From Rhodoferax fermentans (GTDB taxonomy: Bacteria > Pseudomonadota > Gammaproteobacteria > Burkholderiales > Burkholderiaceae_C), in assembly GCF_002017865.1 (NCBI RefSeq), contig NZ_MTJN01000002.1:4278001-4342000 (forward strand): 64,000 bases of DNA, given 5' to 3'. The notes under the pieces were generated by a model. That model was not told the origin of the DNA. It was given only the letters and a program-made list of their open reading frames with translations, and did no database searches. A program made the position numbers and the translations under genes. Shown here piece by piece: positions 1-8,784 of the stretch. Within the stretch, counting starts at the first letter, position 1, and each line of letters starts with the position of its first letter.

Positions 1-1348
1 TGCGGGCGTGATCGGCCAACCAGCCTTCGAGGTAGTGGATGTTGGTACTGCCCTCCATGAACTTGGCATCCACCATCAACTCACGATGCAAGGCGATGTT
101 GGTGTTGATCCCTTCCACCACCGTCTCACCCAGCGCCGTGCGCATACGCGCCAGTGCTTGTTCACGGGTATCACCATGAGCAATCACCTTGCCAATCATC
201 GAGTCGTAATTCGGTGGCACAAAATAATTGGTGTACACATGGGAGTCGACCCGGATGCCCGGACCACCGGGCGGGTGCCACATGGTGATGCGCCCAGGTG
301 ACGGCATGAAGTTGTAGGAATCTTCCGCATTCAAACGACACTCGATGGCATGGCCCCGAATCTGGATCTGACGCTGGGTGAACGGTAGTTTCTCACCAGC
401 GGCCACCATGATCTGGGTCCGCACGATATCGACACCGGTGGTCATTTCGGTGACCGGGTGCTCCACCTGGACACGGGTGTTCATCTCGATGAAGTAAAAC
501 TCACCGTCCTCGTACAGAAACTCGAACGTGCCAGCGCCACGGTAACCAATGCGCTTGCAGGCCGCCACACAACGTTCCCCAATGCGCTCGATGACCTTGC
601 GCGGGATGCCCGGCGCGGGCGCCTCTTCAATCACTTTTTGGTGGCGCCGCTGCATCGAGCAATCGCGCTCACCCAGGTACACCGCGTTCTTGTACTTGTC
701 GGCAATGATCTGGATTTCGATGTGACGCGGGTTCTGCAGGTATTTCTCCATGTAGACCGCCGCGTTGTTGAAGGCCGCACCGGCCTCGGCCTTGGTCATC
801 TGCACCGCATTGACCAGGGCAGCCTCGGTGTGCACCACCCGCATGCCACGCCCGCCACCGCCACCGGCGGCCTTGATGATCACCGGGTAACCGATGGTTT
901 TGGCCATGCGTTTGATCTGCACCGGGTCATCCGGCAGCTCGCCTTCCGAGCCTGGCACACAAGGCACACCCGCCTTGATCATGGCCTGCTTGGCAGAGAC
1001 TTTGTCACCCATGATGCGGATGGACTCCGGCGTGGGCCCGATGAACTGGAAACCACTGCGCTCCACACGTTCAGCAAAGTCGGCGTTTTCGCTCAGAAAC
1101 CCGTAACCCGGGTGGATGGCCTCGGCATCGGTCACCTCGGCGGCCGAAATGATGGCGGGCATGTTCAGATAACTCAAGCCAGATTGCGCTGGCCCGATAC
1201 AAACAGCCTCCTCGGCCAACTTGACATACTTGGCTTCGCGATCTGCCTCCGAGTACACCATGACCGCCTTGATGCCCATCTCTCGACAGGCACGCTGGAT
1301 CCGCAAGGCGATTTCGCCACGATTGGCGATCAGAATTTTTTTAAACAT
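1..1348 (-). CDS. accC: Acetyl-CoA carboxylase, biotin carboxylase subunit (3' end cut by window)
   Basis: Carboxylates the biotin of AccB using ATP and bicarbonate, the first half-reaction of acetyl-CoA carboxylase in fatty acid synthesis. The protein begins [15 protein letters not shown], the standard biotin carboxylase N-terminus. The ATP-grasp glycine-rich loop (GGGGRGM type) and the EMNTR region can be read on the minus strand. 449 codons are present, the full usual length, and only the stop is missing. It lies 15 bp downstream of accB on the same strand, the usual accBC operon. It differs from the fused biotin carboxylase/BCCP at 22972-24984, which serves a catabolic carboxylase. Confidence 0.95.
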   Translation of the reverse strand, partial: MFKKILIANRGEIALRIQRACREMGIKAVMVYSEADREAKYVKLAEEAVCIGPAQSGLSYLNMPAIISAAEVTDAEAIHPGYGFLSENADFAERVERSGFQFIGPTPESIRIMGDKVSAKQAMIKAGVPCVPGSEGELPDDPVQIKRMAKTIGYPVIIKAAGGGGGRGMRVVHTEAALVNAVQMTKAEAGAAFNNAAVYMEKYLQNPRHIEIQIIADKYKNAVYLGERDCSMQRRHQKVIEEAPAPGIPRKVIERIGERCVAACKRIGYRGAGTFEFLYEDGEFYFIEMNTRVQVEHPVTEMTTGVDIVRTQIMVAAGEKLPFTQRQIQIRGHAIECRLNAEDSYNFMPSPGRITMWHPPGGPGIRVDSHVYTNYFVPPNYDSMIGKVIAHGDTREQALARMRTALGETVVEGINTNIALHRELMVDAKFMEGSTNIHYLEGWLADHAR

Positions 1349-1363
1349 GGGTGACGCCCGGCA

Positions 1364-1822
1364 TCATTCGATGATGAACAAGGGTTGACCGTATTCCACA
1401 GCCTGACCGTTGTCAGCGAGGATGCGCTTGATCGTGCCACTCTTGTCGGCTTCAATTTCATTGAGGATTTTCATCGCCTCAATGATGCACAAGGTGTCAC
1501 CTTCTTTGACGGCGTCGCCAATTTCCACAAAGGACTTCGCACCAGGTGATGCCGAACGGTAAAAAGTGCCCACCATCGGCGACTTGGTCACATGACCTGT
1601 TTCAGCCACCTCGGCTGGCGCAGCAGGACTGGCCGACTCCACAGACACAGCAGGTGCCGCTGCGGGCGCCATCGCGGTCGGCGCAGCGGTTTGAACATAC
1701 TGAGGGACCATCGTGCCGCCCTTGACAATGCGGACTTTGCCTTCGGCCTCGGTGATTTCGAGTTCTGAGACGTTTGATTCTGACACCAGGTCGATCAAGG
1801 TTTTGAGTTTTCTAAGGTCCAT
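1364..1822 (-). CDS. accB: Biotin carboxyl carrier protein of acetyl-CoA carboxylase
   Basis: Carries CO2 on a biotinyl-lysine between the AccC and AccA/AccD active sites. At 152 aa it has the family length. Layout: N-terminal helix region (1-40), Ala/Pro-rich flexible linker (about 45-78), biotinyl domain (about 79-152) with the motif EAMKILNE; the biotinylated residue is Lys118. It is the first gene of the accB-accC operon. The AT-rich 118 bp upstream (1823-1940) should hold the promoter, but I see no clear -35/-10 pair. Nothing unusual in the protein. Confidence 0.96.
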   Translation of the reverse strand: MDLRKLKTLIDLVSESNVSELEITEAEGKVRIVKGGTMVPQYVQTAAPTAMAPAAAPAVSVESASPAAPAEVAETGHVTKSPMVGTFYRSASPGAKSFVEIGDAVKEGDTLCIIEAMKILNEIEADKSGTIKRILADNGQAVEYGQPLFIIE

Positions 1823-1940
1823 GACTTCTCCAACGAACGGTAAGGAAATTTGGTTGACAGAGCTTCAATTTCCACTAACTCATTGCAAATTGCTGTCAAA
1901 TCAACCCAAGACACACTATTTTACAACCAGAACAGCGTGC

Positions 1941-2492
1941 TCACGATGACTCAATCTGCCGCCATGCGGCCAGATCCCTGGGGGTTAACTGGCCTATTTT
2001 ACGGTGCCGCACATCGCCTGCAGGCCCAAACACCACAGTAAATGGCAATCCGCCACTCACATTGCCCAGTGACCGACTCAGGTCTGTGCCCTCAAAACCG
2101 GCCATGGCAACCGGAAAAACCAGGGGACTGCGAGCCAGAAATCGCTTCACAGGTACCAGCTGATCCACAGCCAAACCCAGAACTTGCCAACTTTTGGAAA
2201 CATTTTCTGCATAGAAGGCATTCAGTAGCGGCAACTCAGCCAAACAAGGTGGGCACCAAGTGGCCCAAAAATTCACCACCAAAGGTTTGCCCTTGAACCC
2301 CGCCATGGCAAGGGGCGAGCCGTCCACCTGCTTGAACTGCAACTGCCAGAAAGCTTGCTCTGCGGAGGTCAAGGACGGCTTGACCTCTGTTGTGCGCCCC
2401 ATGACGCCAGCTGCACCACCTGCCGCCAATATCACGCCCGCCGCCGTCAGCCAGGACCTGCGCGAACAACCCGTCGACTGCAGCGGGGTCAT
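1941..2492 (-). CDS. TlpA-family thioredoxin-like protein, Tat-type signal
   Basis: Periplasmic thiol-disulfide oxidoreductase of the TlpA/ResA type, 183 aa. The N-terminus has a twin-arginine-like motif (SRRSWLT, residues 10-16) followed by an Ala/Gly-rich hydrophobic stretch, so export is likely. The thioredoxin core contains WATWCPPC (active-site CPPC) near residue 75, followed by a cis-Pro region (GLPFTVVF). The start overlaps the stop of the upstream gene by 4 bases (ATGA), so the two are probably co-translated. The redox partner is unknown; cytochrome c maturation or general disulfide reduction are both possible. Confidence 0.88.
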   Translation of the reverse strand: MTPLQSTGCSRRSWLTAAGVILAAGGAAGVMGRTTEVKPSLTSAEQAFWQLQFKQVDGSPLAMAGFKGKPLVVNFWATWCPPCLAELPLLNAFYAENVSKSWQVLGLAVDQLVPVKRFLARSPLVFPVAMAGFEGTDLSRSLGNVSGGLPFTVVFGPAGDVRHRKIGQLTPRDLAAWRQIESS

Positions 2493-3082
2493 GCCACCAC
2501 CTCCCCAAGCAAGCGACGCAAAGCCCGGATATCACCACGTGGTGCACGCCCTTTGGCGTCGGGCAACAAGGCACCACGCACATCGTCACGGTCGTAAATC
2601 ATCAAATGCACACCCACTTCTTCGTTCAAATCAGCACAAAACGCATGAACACTCAAGGCCTCCACGCTGTCACCGTTGAAGCCCGTCACTGTGCGCGGCA
2701 CATAACTGACCCGTTTGTCGATCAGCGCAATTTCGGCAGATTTGCAATCGTCACAAAACAATTGCAAGTAAATGTCGGACAAACGTGTGGCCGTGCCAAG
2801 CCACACCGCCCCGCCCAGATGGGGACGAAATTCCTGCAAACGATCCATCCAGACCAGCGCCAAACGGCGCAGCGCCAGCAGCTCCTGCGGCTGGGTGTCG
2901 GCACAGAACACCGCGATGTAATCACGCACCGCATCCTCCACCAGCTCGTTGCCTGGCAACGCCACCCTGGCAGGCAAACCCATGGTCTTGACCGCACGGC
3001 GCTTGGCCGGGCCATACTCCAGACCCTCCTCCACCACCCAACGCGCCGCTTGTGCGGCGATCTCGCTTTGAACATCATTCAT
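2489..3082 (-). CDS. Conserved hypothetical protein, 197 aa, coupled to the TlpA-like gene
   Basis: I do not recognise a family. It is a soluble, mostly alpha-helical 197-aa protein without signal peptide or membrane segment. It has an acidic/hydrophobic core and two Cys close together (FCDDCKS, middle of the chain) that could bind metal or form a disulfide. The ATG at 3082 was chosen because the longer upstream reading frame is only antisense to mpl. It is divergent from mpl (84 bp apart) and overlaps the TlpA-like start by 4 bases. The pairing with a thiol oxidoreductase may mean that its Cys pair is a substrate, but that is inference. Confidence 0.75.
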   Translation of the reverse strand: MNDVQSEIAAQAARWVVEEGLEYGPAKRRAVKTMGLPARVALPGNELVEDAVRDYIAVFCADTQPQELLALRRLALVWMDRLQEFRPHLGGAVWLGTATRLSDIYLQLFCDDCKSAEIALIDKRVSYVPRTVTGFNGDSVEALSVHAFCADLNEEVGVHLMIYDRDDVRGALLPDAKGRAPRGDIRALRRLLGEVVA

Positions 3083-3166
3083 AGAAGGTGGATTCTGCCC
3101 TGATTCAAAACGCTGCCAGATTGTGGGGAGAGCAAGTGCCTGTGTACGGGTCTTTAAAATCCACCG

Positions 3167-4570
3167 ATGCACATTCATATTCTGGGTATTTGCGGCACAT
3201 TCATGGGCGGCTTGGCCGCCTTGGCGCGGGAGGCGGGTCACCGGGTTACCGGTTGTGATGCGGGGGTCTACCCCCCCATGAGTGACCAGTTGCGCGCCCT
3301 GGGCATCGAGCTCATCGAAGGTTTTGGCGCCGAACAACTGAGCTTGCAACCAGACCTGTTTGTGGTGGGCAATGTGGTCAGCCGCGCCCGCCTGGGCGAC
3401 GGCACCCCGAAATTCCCGTTGATGGAAGCGATCCTGGACGCTGGTCTGCCCTACACCAGCGGCCCACAGTGGCTCAGTGAACACATTTTGCAGGGACGCC
3501 ATGTGGTGGCGATTGCGGGCACCCACGGCAAAACCACCACCACCGCCATGACCACCTGGATCCTGGAACAGGCGGGCTTGATGCCCGGTTTTCTGGTGGG
3601 TGGGGTGCCACTGAATTTTGGCGTCTCGGCCCGACTCGGCCAGGGCAAGGCCTTTGTGATCGAAGCGGACGAGTACGACACCGCGTTTTTCGACAAACGC
3701 AGCAAGTTTGTGCACTACCGCCCGCGCACTGCAGTGCTCAACAACCTGGAGTTCGACCACGCCGACATCTTTGAGAATCTGGCGGCGATTGAGCGCCAGT
3801 TTCACCATTTGGTGCGCACCGTCCCGGGCACAGGTGCCCACGGCAGCGGTCGGGTGGTGGTCAACGGGCTGGAGGAAAGCCTGGCCCGGGTCTTGCACCA
3901 GGGCTGCTGGAGTGAAGTGCGCAGCTTTGGCGCGGCAGTCAGCGACTTTGCCGCCGCTGGCCCGGCGCATGACTTTGATGTGTTGCACCAGGGCCGGGTG
4001 GTCGGCCATGTCAGCTGGGGCCTGACCGGTGTGCACAACCAGCTCAACGCGCTGGCGGCGATCGCGGCGGCCGAGCATCTGGGCGTGGCGCCCGACACAG
4101 CAGCAACAGCACTGGGCAGTTTCGAGAACGTCAAACGGCGCATGGAAGTGCGTGGCACCGTGTCGGTCGGTGATGCAGGCAAGGTCACGGTGTATGACGA
4201 CTTTGCGCATCACCCAACCGCCATCCGCACCACCCTCGACGGTCTTCGCAGCAGCTTGAGCCCCGGAGAACGCATCCTGGCGATGTTCGAGCCGCGCTCC
4301 AACACCATGAAACTCGGCACCATGAAGGCGCTGCTGCCCTGGAGCCTGGAAAGTGCCGACCTGTCGTTTTGCCACAGCGCCGGGCTCGGCTGGGATGCCG
4401 CGGGTGCCCTGGCGCCGATGGGTGACAAGGTCCTGGTGAGTGACCAACTCGACGAGCTGGTCAGCGCCGTCGCGCGCGTCGCCCGCGCGGGCGACCACAT
4501 CGTGTGTATGAGCAACGGCGGCTTTGGTGGCGTGCATACCAAGCTGCTCAAAGCACTGCAAGAAAAATAG
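3167..4570 (+). CDS. mpl: UDP-MurNAc:L-Ala-gamma-D-Glu-meso-DAP ligase (murein recycling)
   Basis: Joins recycled murein tripeptide to UDP-MurNAc, bypassing MurC-E. At 467 aa it has the family length. It begins MHIHILGICGTFMGG (nucleotide-binding Rossmann start), has the Mur-ligase ATP loop GTHGKTTT at residues 118-125, the central-domain EADEYDTAFFDKRSKF and the C-terminal DDFAHHPTA typical of Mpl rather than MurC. The stop codon TAG lies within a copy of the dispersed palindromic repeat (4566-4609), so the repeat may set the C-terminus. anmK at 12.3 kb is a second murein-recycling gene in the window. Confidence 0.95.
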   Translation: MHIHILGICGTFMGGLAALAREAGHRVTGCDAGVYPPMSDQLRALGIELIEGFGAEQLSLQPDLFVVGNVVSRARLGDGTPKFPLMEAILDAGLPYTSGPQWLSEHILQGRHVVAIAGTHGKTTTTAMTTWILEQAGLMPGFLVGGVPLNFGVSARLGQGKAFVIEADEYDTAFFDKRSKFVHYRPRTAVLNNLEFDHADIFENLAAIERQFHHLVRTVPGTGAHGSGRVVVNGLEESLARVLHQGCWSEVRSFGAAVSDFAAAGPAHDFDVLHQGRVVGHVSWGLTGVHNQLNALAAIAAAEHLGVAPDTAATALGSFENVKRRMEVRGTVSVGDAGKVTVYDDFAHHPTAIRTTLDGLRSSLSPGERILAMFEPRSNTMKLGTMKALLPWSLESADLSFCHSAGLGWDAAGALAPMGDKVLVSDQLDELVSAVARVARAGDHIVCMSNGGFGGVHTKLLKALQEK

Positions 4571-4609
4571 CTACCAGCCATTGATACATAAGGGGCAGAA
4601 GCCAAAAAT
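4566..4609 (+). repeat. Dispersed palindromic repeat, copy 1
   Basis: Starts TAGCTACCAG and ends with a GCAGAAGCCAAAAATG tail; the second arm is AAGGGGC. The first arm is degenerate. It contains the mpl stop codon. Plus orientation here means TAGCT at the left end. Confidence 0.75.
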
Positions 4610-4725
4610 GCATTGGTCTTGATGCACAAAGGCCTGACACGCCCGCTGCACCCCAGCAGATACATCCCGGAGTTTTTTTGCTGAGCGGGCGCCACACCCG
4701 CCTCAGCACACGATACCTTGTCAGA

Positions 4726-5868
4726 TCAGCGTGCGCGGCGTTGCAACACCGCTTGCGACAACACTTCCAGCGTTTGCAGGGAATCGTCCCAACCCAGGCA
4801 GGCGTCGGTGATGCTCTGACCATAAGCCAGTTTGTCGGTCTTGTCCTTGCCTGGGGTGAACTTCTGTGCCCCCGCATTCAGGTGGCTTTCGACCATCACA
4901 CCAAACACTTGCCGGGAGCCTGAGCTCAACTGCGCAGCAATGTCGCGTGCCACCTCCAGCTGTTTCTCGTGTTGTTTGCTGCTGTTGGCGTGGCTGCAAT
5001 CCACCATCAGCGTCTGCGGCAACTTGGACTTGGCCAGCTCGGCACAGGCCTGGGCCACACTGGCGGCGTCGTAATTGGGCGCCTTGCCACCACGCAGGAT
5101 CACGTGGCAGTCCTTGTTGCCCTTGGTCTGGACAATCGCCACCTGACCGTTTTTGTGCACCGACAAAAAGTGGTGGCCACCGGCGGCGGCGTGGATGGCG
5201 TCGGTGGCAATCTTGATGTTGCCGTCGGTGCCGTTCTTGAAACCAATCGGCGCCGACAGGCCCGAGGCCAGCTCGCGGTGCACCTGGCTCTCGGTGGTAC
5301 GCGCACCAATCGCGCCCCAGGAGATCAGGTCACCCAGGTATTGCGGGGAGATCACATCGAGGAACTCGCTGGCGGCGGGTAGGCCCAGGCGGTTGATGTC
5401 GATCAACAACTGGCGCGCGATACGCAGGCCTTCGTCAATGCGGAAACTCTCGTCCAGGTACGGGTCGTTGATCAGACCCTTCCAGCCCACGGTGGTGCGG
5501 GGTTTCTCAAAATAGACCCGCATCACAATTTCGAGCGAGTCGGCGTATTTGTCGCGCTGCACTTTGAGCTTGCGGGCGTACTCCAGCGCTGCGGCCGGGT
5601 CGTGGATGGAGCATGGGCCAATCACCACCAGCAGCCGGTCATCCTTGCCGCCCATGATGTGGTGAATGTTGCGCCGGGTGGTGCTGATCATCTTTTCCAC
5701 CGGTGTGCCATGGATTGGGAAAAACCGGATCAGGTGTTCTGGGGGAGGTAACACGGTGATGTCCTTGATGCGTTCGTTGTCGGTCTCACCGGTTCTGTCG
5801 GTGGTGTTCACGTTCAAAGAACTGGCCCAGGCATCCTGGTCGGGAGAAGCAACAGCTTTGGCATTCAT
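4726..5868 (-). CDS. aroG: 3-deoxy-7-phosphoheptulonate (DAHP) synthase, class I
   Basis: Condenses PEP and erythrose-4-phosphate, the first step of the shikimate pathway to Phe, Tyr and Trp. It is a 380-aa class I alpha enzyme. Landmarks: LLVVIGPCSIHD (PEP/metal-binding Cys), the GARTTESQ phosphate-binding loop, IGFKNGTDG, and DCSHANSSK with a metal-binding His. A Shine-Dalgarno-like AAGGAA precedes the ATG by 8 bases. Transcription passes an aromatic leader peptide and an intrinsic terminator (5966-6034 and 5904-5933), which indicates attenuation by aromatic amino-acid supply. It converges with mpl. Confidence 0.96.
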   Translation of the reverse strand: MNAKAVASPDQDAWASSLNVNTTDRTGETDNERIKDITVLPPPEHLIRFFPIHGTPVEKMISTTRRNIHHIMGGKDDRLLVVIGPCSIHDPAAALEYARKLKVQRDKYADSLEIVMRVYFEKPRTTVGWKGLINDPYLDESFRIDEGLRIARQLLIDINRLGLPAASEFLDVISPQYLGDLISWGAIGARTTESQVHRELASGLSAPIGFKNGTDGNIKIATDAIHAAAGGHHFLSVHKNGQVAIVQTKGNKDCHVILRGGKAPNYDAASVAQACAELAKSKLPQTLMVDCSHANSSKQHEKQLEVARDIAAQLSSGSRQVFGVMVESHLNAGAQKFTPGKDKTDKLAYGQSITDACLGWDDSLQTLEVLSQAVLQRRAR

Positions 5869-5903
5869 GGAAGGTTTCCTTGCAAGGTTGACATCAAAAA
5901 CAC

Positions 5904-5933
5904 AAAAAAAAACCGCCGGGTTGGCCGGCGGTT
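5904..5933 (-). terminator. Intrinsic terminator (attenuator) in the aroG leader
   Basis: On the minus strand a perfect 9-bp stem (AACCGCCGG / CCGGCGGTT, loop CCAAC) is followed by an uninterrupted U tract. It sits between the leader peptide stop and the aroG start, facing the same way. The 5' arm CCGCCG can pair instead with CGGCGG at the end of the leader peptide gene (about 5977-5986), an obvious candidate antiterminator. Confidence 0.85.
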
Positions 5934-5965
5934 GGGAGGAATCAGGACGTTTTATCTGGGTACGT

Positions 5966-6034
5966 TCAGGACTCTCGGCCGCCGAAAGGGCTGGAGAACC
6001 AAAAGTAGCTAAAGAAAAAGGTCACAGATAACAT
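5966..6034 (-). CDS. aroG leader peptide, 22 aa, rich in Phe/Tyr/Trp
   Basis: ATG-to-TGA reading frame of 22 codons upstream of the attenuator. Residues 5-13 read TFFFSYFWF, with a further Phe at 17, so 8 of 22 residues are aromatic (6 Phe, 1 Tyr, 1 Trp). This is the composition expected of a peptide that senses charged aromatic tRNAs by ribosome stalling. Stalling over the Phe/Tyr/Trp run would leave the downstream CGGCGG free to pair with the terminator's 5' arm. No Shine-Dalgarno is seen, and the predicted transcription start lies at or within about 2 bases of the ATG, so it may be translated from a leaderless end. Confidence 0.8.
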   Translation of the reverse strand: MLSVTFFFSYFWFSSPFGGRES

Positions 6035-6041
6035 GGTCAAG

Positions 6042-6069
6042 ACTGTAGCACAGTCGCCAGGGGTGTCAG
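6042..6069 (-). promoter_or_regulatory. Promoter of the aroG leader transcript
   Basis: Minus strand -35 CTGACA (6064-6069), 16-bp spacer, -10 TACAGT (6042-6047). The -35 overlaps the tldD stop codon. The expected start of RNA, 6-8 bases past the -10, falls at about 6034-6036, directly at the leader peptide ATG. Confidence 0.6.
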
Positions 6070-7526
6070 GCGGTGCCGCCCACGGTCAGGCCGTCGATGC
6101 GCAAGGTCGGTTGCCCGACGCCCACCGGCACACTCTGGCCTTCCTTGCCGCAGGTGCCCACACCGCTGTCGAGTTTCATGTCGTTGCCGATCATGCTGAC
6201 GCGCTTGAGGCATTCCGGCCCGCTGCCCACCAGGGTCGCGCCCTTGACCGGGTACTGGATCTTGCCGTTCTCCACCCAGTAGGCCTGGCTGGCAGAGAAC
6301 ACAAACTTGCCCGAGGTGATGTCCACCTGCCCGCCGCCAAAGTTGGTGGCGTACAAGCCTTTTTTGATGCTGGCGACAATTTCCTCAGGCGCTTTGTCAC
6401 CACCAAGCATGTAGGTATTGGTCATGCGCGGCAGCGGCACATGGGCGTAACTCTCGCGCCGACCATTGCCGGTGGGCGCCACACCCATCAGGCGCGCGTT
6501 CATCGCGTCCTGGATGTAGCCTTTGAGGATGCCGTCTTCAATCAGCACATTACACGCGCTGGCATTGCCTTCGTCGTCCACATTGAGGCTGCCACGGCGG
6601 TCTGCCAGGGTACCGTCGTCGAGCACGGTCACACCTTTGGCGGCCACGCGCTGGCCGATACGGCCGCTGAACGCGCTAGAGCCTTTGCGGTTGAAGTCGC
6701 CTTCGAGGCCGTGGCCAATGGCTTCATGCAGCAGGATGCCGGGCCAGCCCGGGCCCAACACCACGGTCATTTCACCAGCCGGTGCCGGACGGGCTTCTAG
6801 GTTGGTCAAGGCTGCACTAACCGCCTCGTCCACATACTTTTCAATCAGGGCATCATCAAAATAGGCAAAACCAAAACGACCGCCACCACCGGCCGAGCCA
6901 ACCTCACGACGGCCTTTCTGCTCGGCAATCACCGTCACACTCAAACGCACCAGCGGGCGCACATCGGCGGCCAGGGTGCCGTCGGCACGCGCCAGCAACA
7001 CCACATCGTGTTCGGCTGCCAAGCCAGCCATGACCTGCGCCACGCGCGGGTCCTTGGCGCGGGCGAGTTTTTCCACCTTTTCCAGCAGGGCCACCTTGGC
7101 GGCACTGTCCAGGCTGGCAATCGGGTCTTGGCCACCGTACAACGAGCGCGAAGACGCTATTTTTTTGGAAGCTACTCGTGCCTTCCTGCCAAGGGCTGCA
7201 GCTGAAATGGTCCGTACCGTGTTGGCGGCATCCATGAGCGAGGCCTCGGAGATATCGTCCGAATAAGCAAAGGCGGTTTTTTCGCCACTGACCGCGCGCA
7301 CACCCACTCCCTGATCGATGGAGAACGAGCCGGTCTTGACAATGCCTTCTTCCAGGCTCCAGCCCTCGCTGCGGGTGTACTGAAAATACAGGTCGGCTTC
7401 GTCGACCTGGTGCGCCTTGATGGCCGCCAGGGCCCGGCTCAGATGGGTTTCATCGAGCCCAAACGGGGTCAACAACAGAGACTTGGCAACGCCCAGGCGT
7501 GCAATGGTGGGTTCACGTGAAATCAT
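6066..7526 (-). CDS. tldD: Metalloprotease TldD
   Basis: TldD/E zinc protease that trims unfolded or modified peptides together with TldE (PmbA). It is 486 aa, close to the E. coli length. It contains the zinc-binding HEAIGHGLEGD motif followed by FNRKGSSAFSGR, and the C-terminal VGSGPECLKRVSMIGND region. The ATG at 7526 (MISREPTIARLG) was preferred to an upstream start that would run into the rodA end. A copy of the dispersed repeat (7160-7203) is embedded in frame and encodes residues around KARVASKKIA, between the N-terminal and catalytic parts. tldE is not in the window. Confidence 0.94.
   Translation of the reverse strand: MISREPTIARLGVAKSLLLTPFGLDETHLSRALAAIKAHQVDEADLYFQYTRSEGWSLEEGIVKTGSFSIDQGVGVRAVSGEKTAFAYSDDISEASLMDAANTVRTISAAALGRKARVASKKIASSRSLYGGQDPIASLDSAAKVALLEKVEKLARAKDPRVAQVMAGLAAEHDVVLLARADGTLAADVRPLVRLSVTVIAEQKGRREVGSAGGGGRFGFAYFDDALIEKYVDEAVSAALTNLEARPAPAGEMTVVLGPGWPGILLHEAIGHGLEGDFNRKGSSAFSGRIGQRVAAKGVTVLDDGTLADRRGSLNVDDEGNASACNVLIEDGILKGYIQDAMNARLMGVAPTGNGRRESYAHVPLPRMTNTYMLGGDKAPEEIVASIKKGLYATNFGGGQVDITSGKFVFSASQAYWVENGKIQYPVKGATLVGSGPECLKRVSMIGNDMKLDSGVGTCGKEGQSVPVGVGQPTLRIDGLTVGGTA
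7160..7203 (+). repeat. Dispersed palindromic repeat, copy 2, inside tldD
   Basis: TTTTTTGGAAGCTACT followed by a degenerate arm and AAGGGCTGCAGC. It is read through in frame on the minus strand as part of TldD. Degenerate, but it shares frame and peptide with the copies in mccB and the YgjP-like gene. Confidence 0.55.
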
Positions 7527-7602
7527 GCCCTGGATTCTAGGGCTTGGGGTCCTGGGCGGCCGACGCCGCAAGTCCGCAACCCCAAGGACCTTGCGGCATC
7601 CC

Positions 7603-8757
7603 TCAGGACTGGACCAGCCGACGCGACTTGGCAATCGACATCAGAATGCCCAGGCCCAGCCCGAGTGTCACCATCGCGGTGCCACCATAACTGATGAACG
7701 GCAGTGGCACCCCCACCACCGGCAAGATGCCGCTGACCATGCCCATGTTGACAAAGGCGTAACAGAAAAAAATCATGGCCATGGCACCGGCCAGCAGCCG
7801 GGTGAACACGGTCGGGGCTTCGAGGGCGATGGCCAGCGCCCGCAGCACCAGGAAGATGAAGGCAGCAATCAGCAGCAGGTTGCCGACCAGGCCAAATTCT
7901 TCGGAAAACGCGGCAAAAATGAAATCGGTGGTGCGCTCTGGGATGAACTCCAGATGGGTCTGTGTGCCCTGCATGAAACCCTTGCCCCAGACCCCGCCCG
8001 AGCCGATGGCGATCATGCCCTGGATGATGTGAAAACCCTTGCCCAGCGGGTCGCGCGTGGGGTCCAGCAGGGTGCAAATCCGTTGCTGTTGGTAGTCGCG
8101 CAACATCACCCAGCGAACCCCGTCGGCGCACAACTGGGGCTCATACACCACCAGCAAGGTGATGCCAACCAAGCCCAGCAACAGCGGTGGCGCCACCAGC
8201 TTCCAGCTCAGTCCCGCAAAAAAGATCACCGACATGCCGGCCGCCAGCACCAGCAAGGAAGTGCCCAGGTCTGGCTGCTTCATGATCAAACCCACTGGCA
8301 GCGCCAGCAACAGCCCGGCCACCAGAAAGTCCAGTGGGCGCAACTGGCCTTCTCGCCGCTGGAACCACCAGGCCAGCATCAAGGGCATGGCAATCTTGAG
8401 GATTTCACTGGGCTGGATGATCACCCCGACATTGAGCCAGCGTGTGGCGCCTTTTTTGGTGATCCCCATCACGGCCACAGCAAGCAGCAGGGACACCCCC
8501 ACCACATAGAGCGGCACCGCCAGACTCATCAAACGCTGCGGCGGTACTTGGGCCACCACAAACAAAATGGCACCAGCAATCAGCATGTTTCGCCCGTGGT
8601 CCATAAAACGGGTGCCGTGGTCATAACCCGAGGAGTACATGGTGAGCAGCCCCGCGCAGGCCAGCAAGATCACCCCAAAAGCCAACAGACCGTCAAAACC
8701 GGCCACCCAGGGGGCCAAGCGACGCAGCAGCGAGGGACGTTCAAAAGCGAAGGACAT
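7603..8757 (-). CDS. rodA: Rod-shape SEDS glycosyltransferase RodA (MrdB)
   Basis: Polymerises lipid II for lateral wall growth with PBP2. It is 384 aa with about ten hydrophobic segments. It shows the SEDS signature near the C-terminus (LPFISYGGTAMV), the conserved QPSEILKIAMP and the periplasmic segment HLEFIPERTTDFIFA. The usual partner mrdA and mreBCD are not adjacent; the gene upstream is dtd. RodA is favoured over FtsW by the short N-terminus and loop sequences. Confidence 0.92.
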   Translation of the reverse strand: MSFAFERPSLLRRLAPWVAGFDGLLAFGVILLACAGLLTMYSSGYDHGTRFMDHGRNMLIAGAILFVVAQVPPQRLMSLAVPLYVVGVSLLLAVAVMGITKKGATRWLNVGVIIQPSEILKIAMPLMLAWWFQRREGQLRPLDFLVAGLLLALPVGLIMKQPDLGTSLLVLAAGMSVIFFAGLSWKLVAPPLLLGLVGITLLVVYEPQLCADGVRWVMLRDYQQQRICTLLDPTRDPLGKGFHIIQGMIAIGSGGVWGKGFMQGTQTHLEFIPERTTDFIFAAFSEEFGLVGNLLLIAAFIFLVLRALAIALEAPTVFTRLLAGAMAMIFFCYAFVNMGMVSGILPVVGVPLPFISYGGTAMVTLGLGLGILMSIAKSRRLVQS

Positions 8758-8784
8758 GTTGGGATTATCCGGTGCCAGAGCAGC

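Noticed and set aside
458..1354. 298-codon plus-strand open frame
   Set aside because: Shadow of accC.
3083..4561. Upstream extension of the 197-aa hypothetical protein (690-codon frame)
   Set aside because: The extension runs antisense through mpl; the ATG at 3082 and overlap with the TlpA-like gene define the real gene.
4641..4690. GCCCGCT/AGCGGGC inverted repeat between mpl and aroG
   Set aside because: 36-base loop and misplaced T run make it a poor terminator; not annotated.
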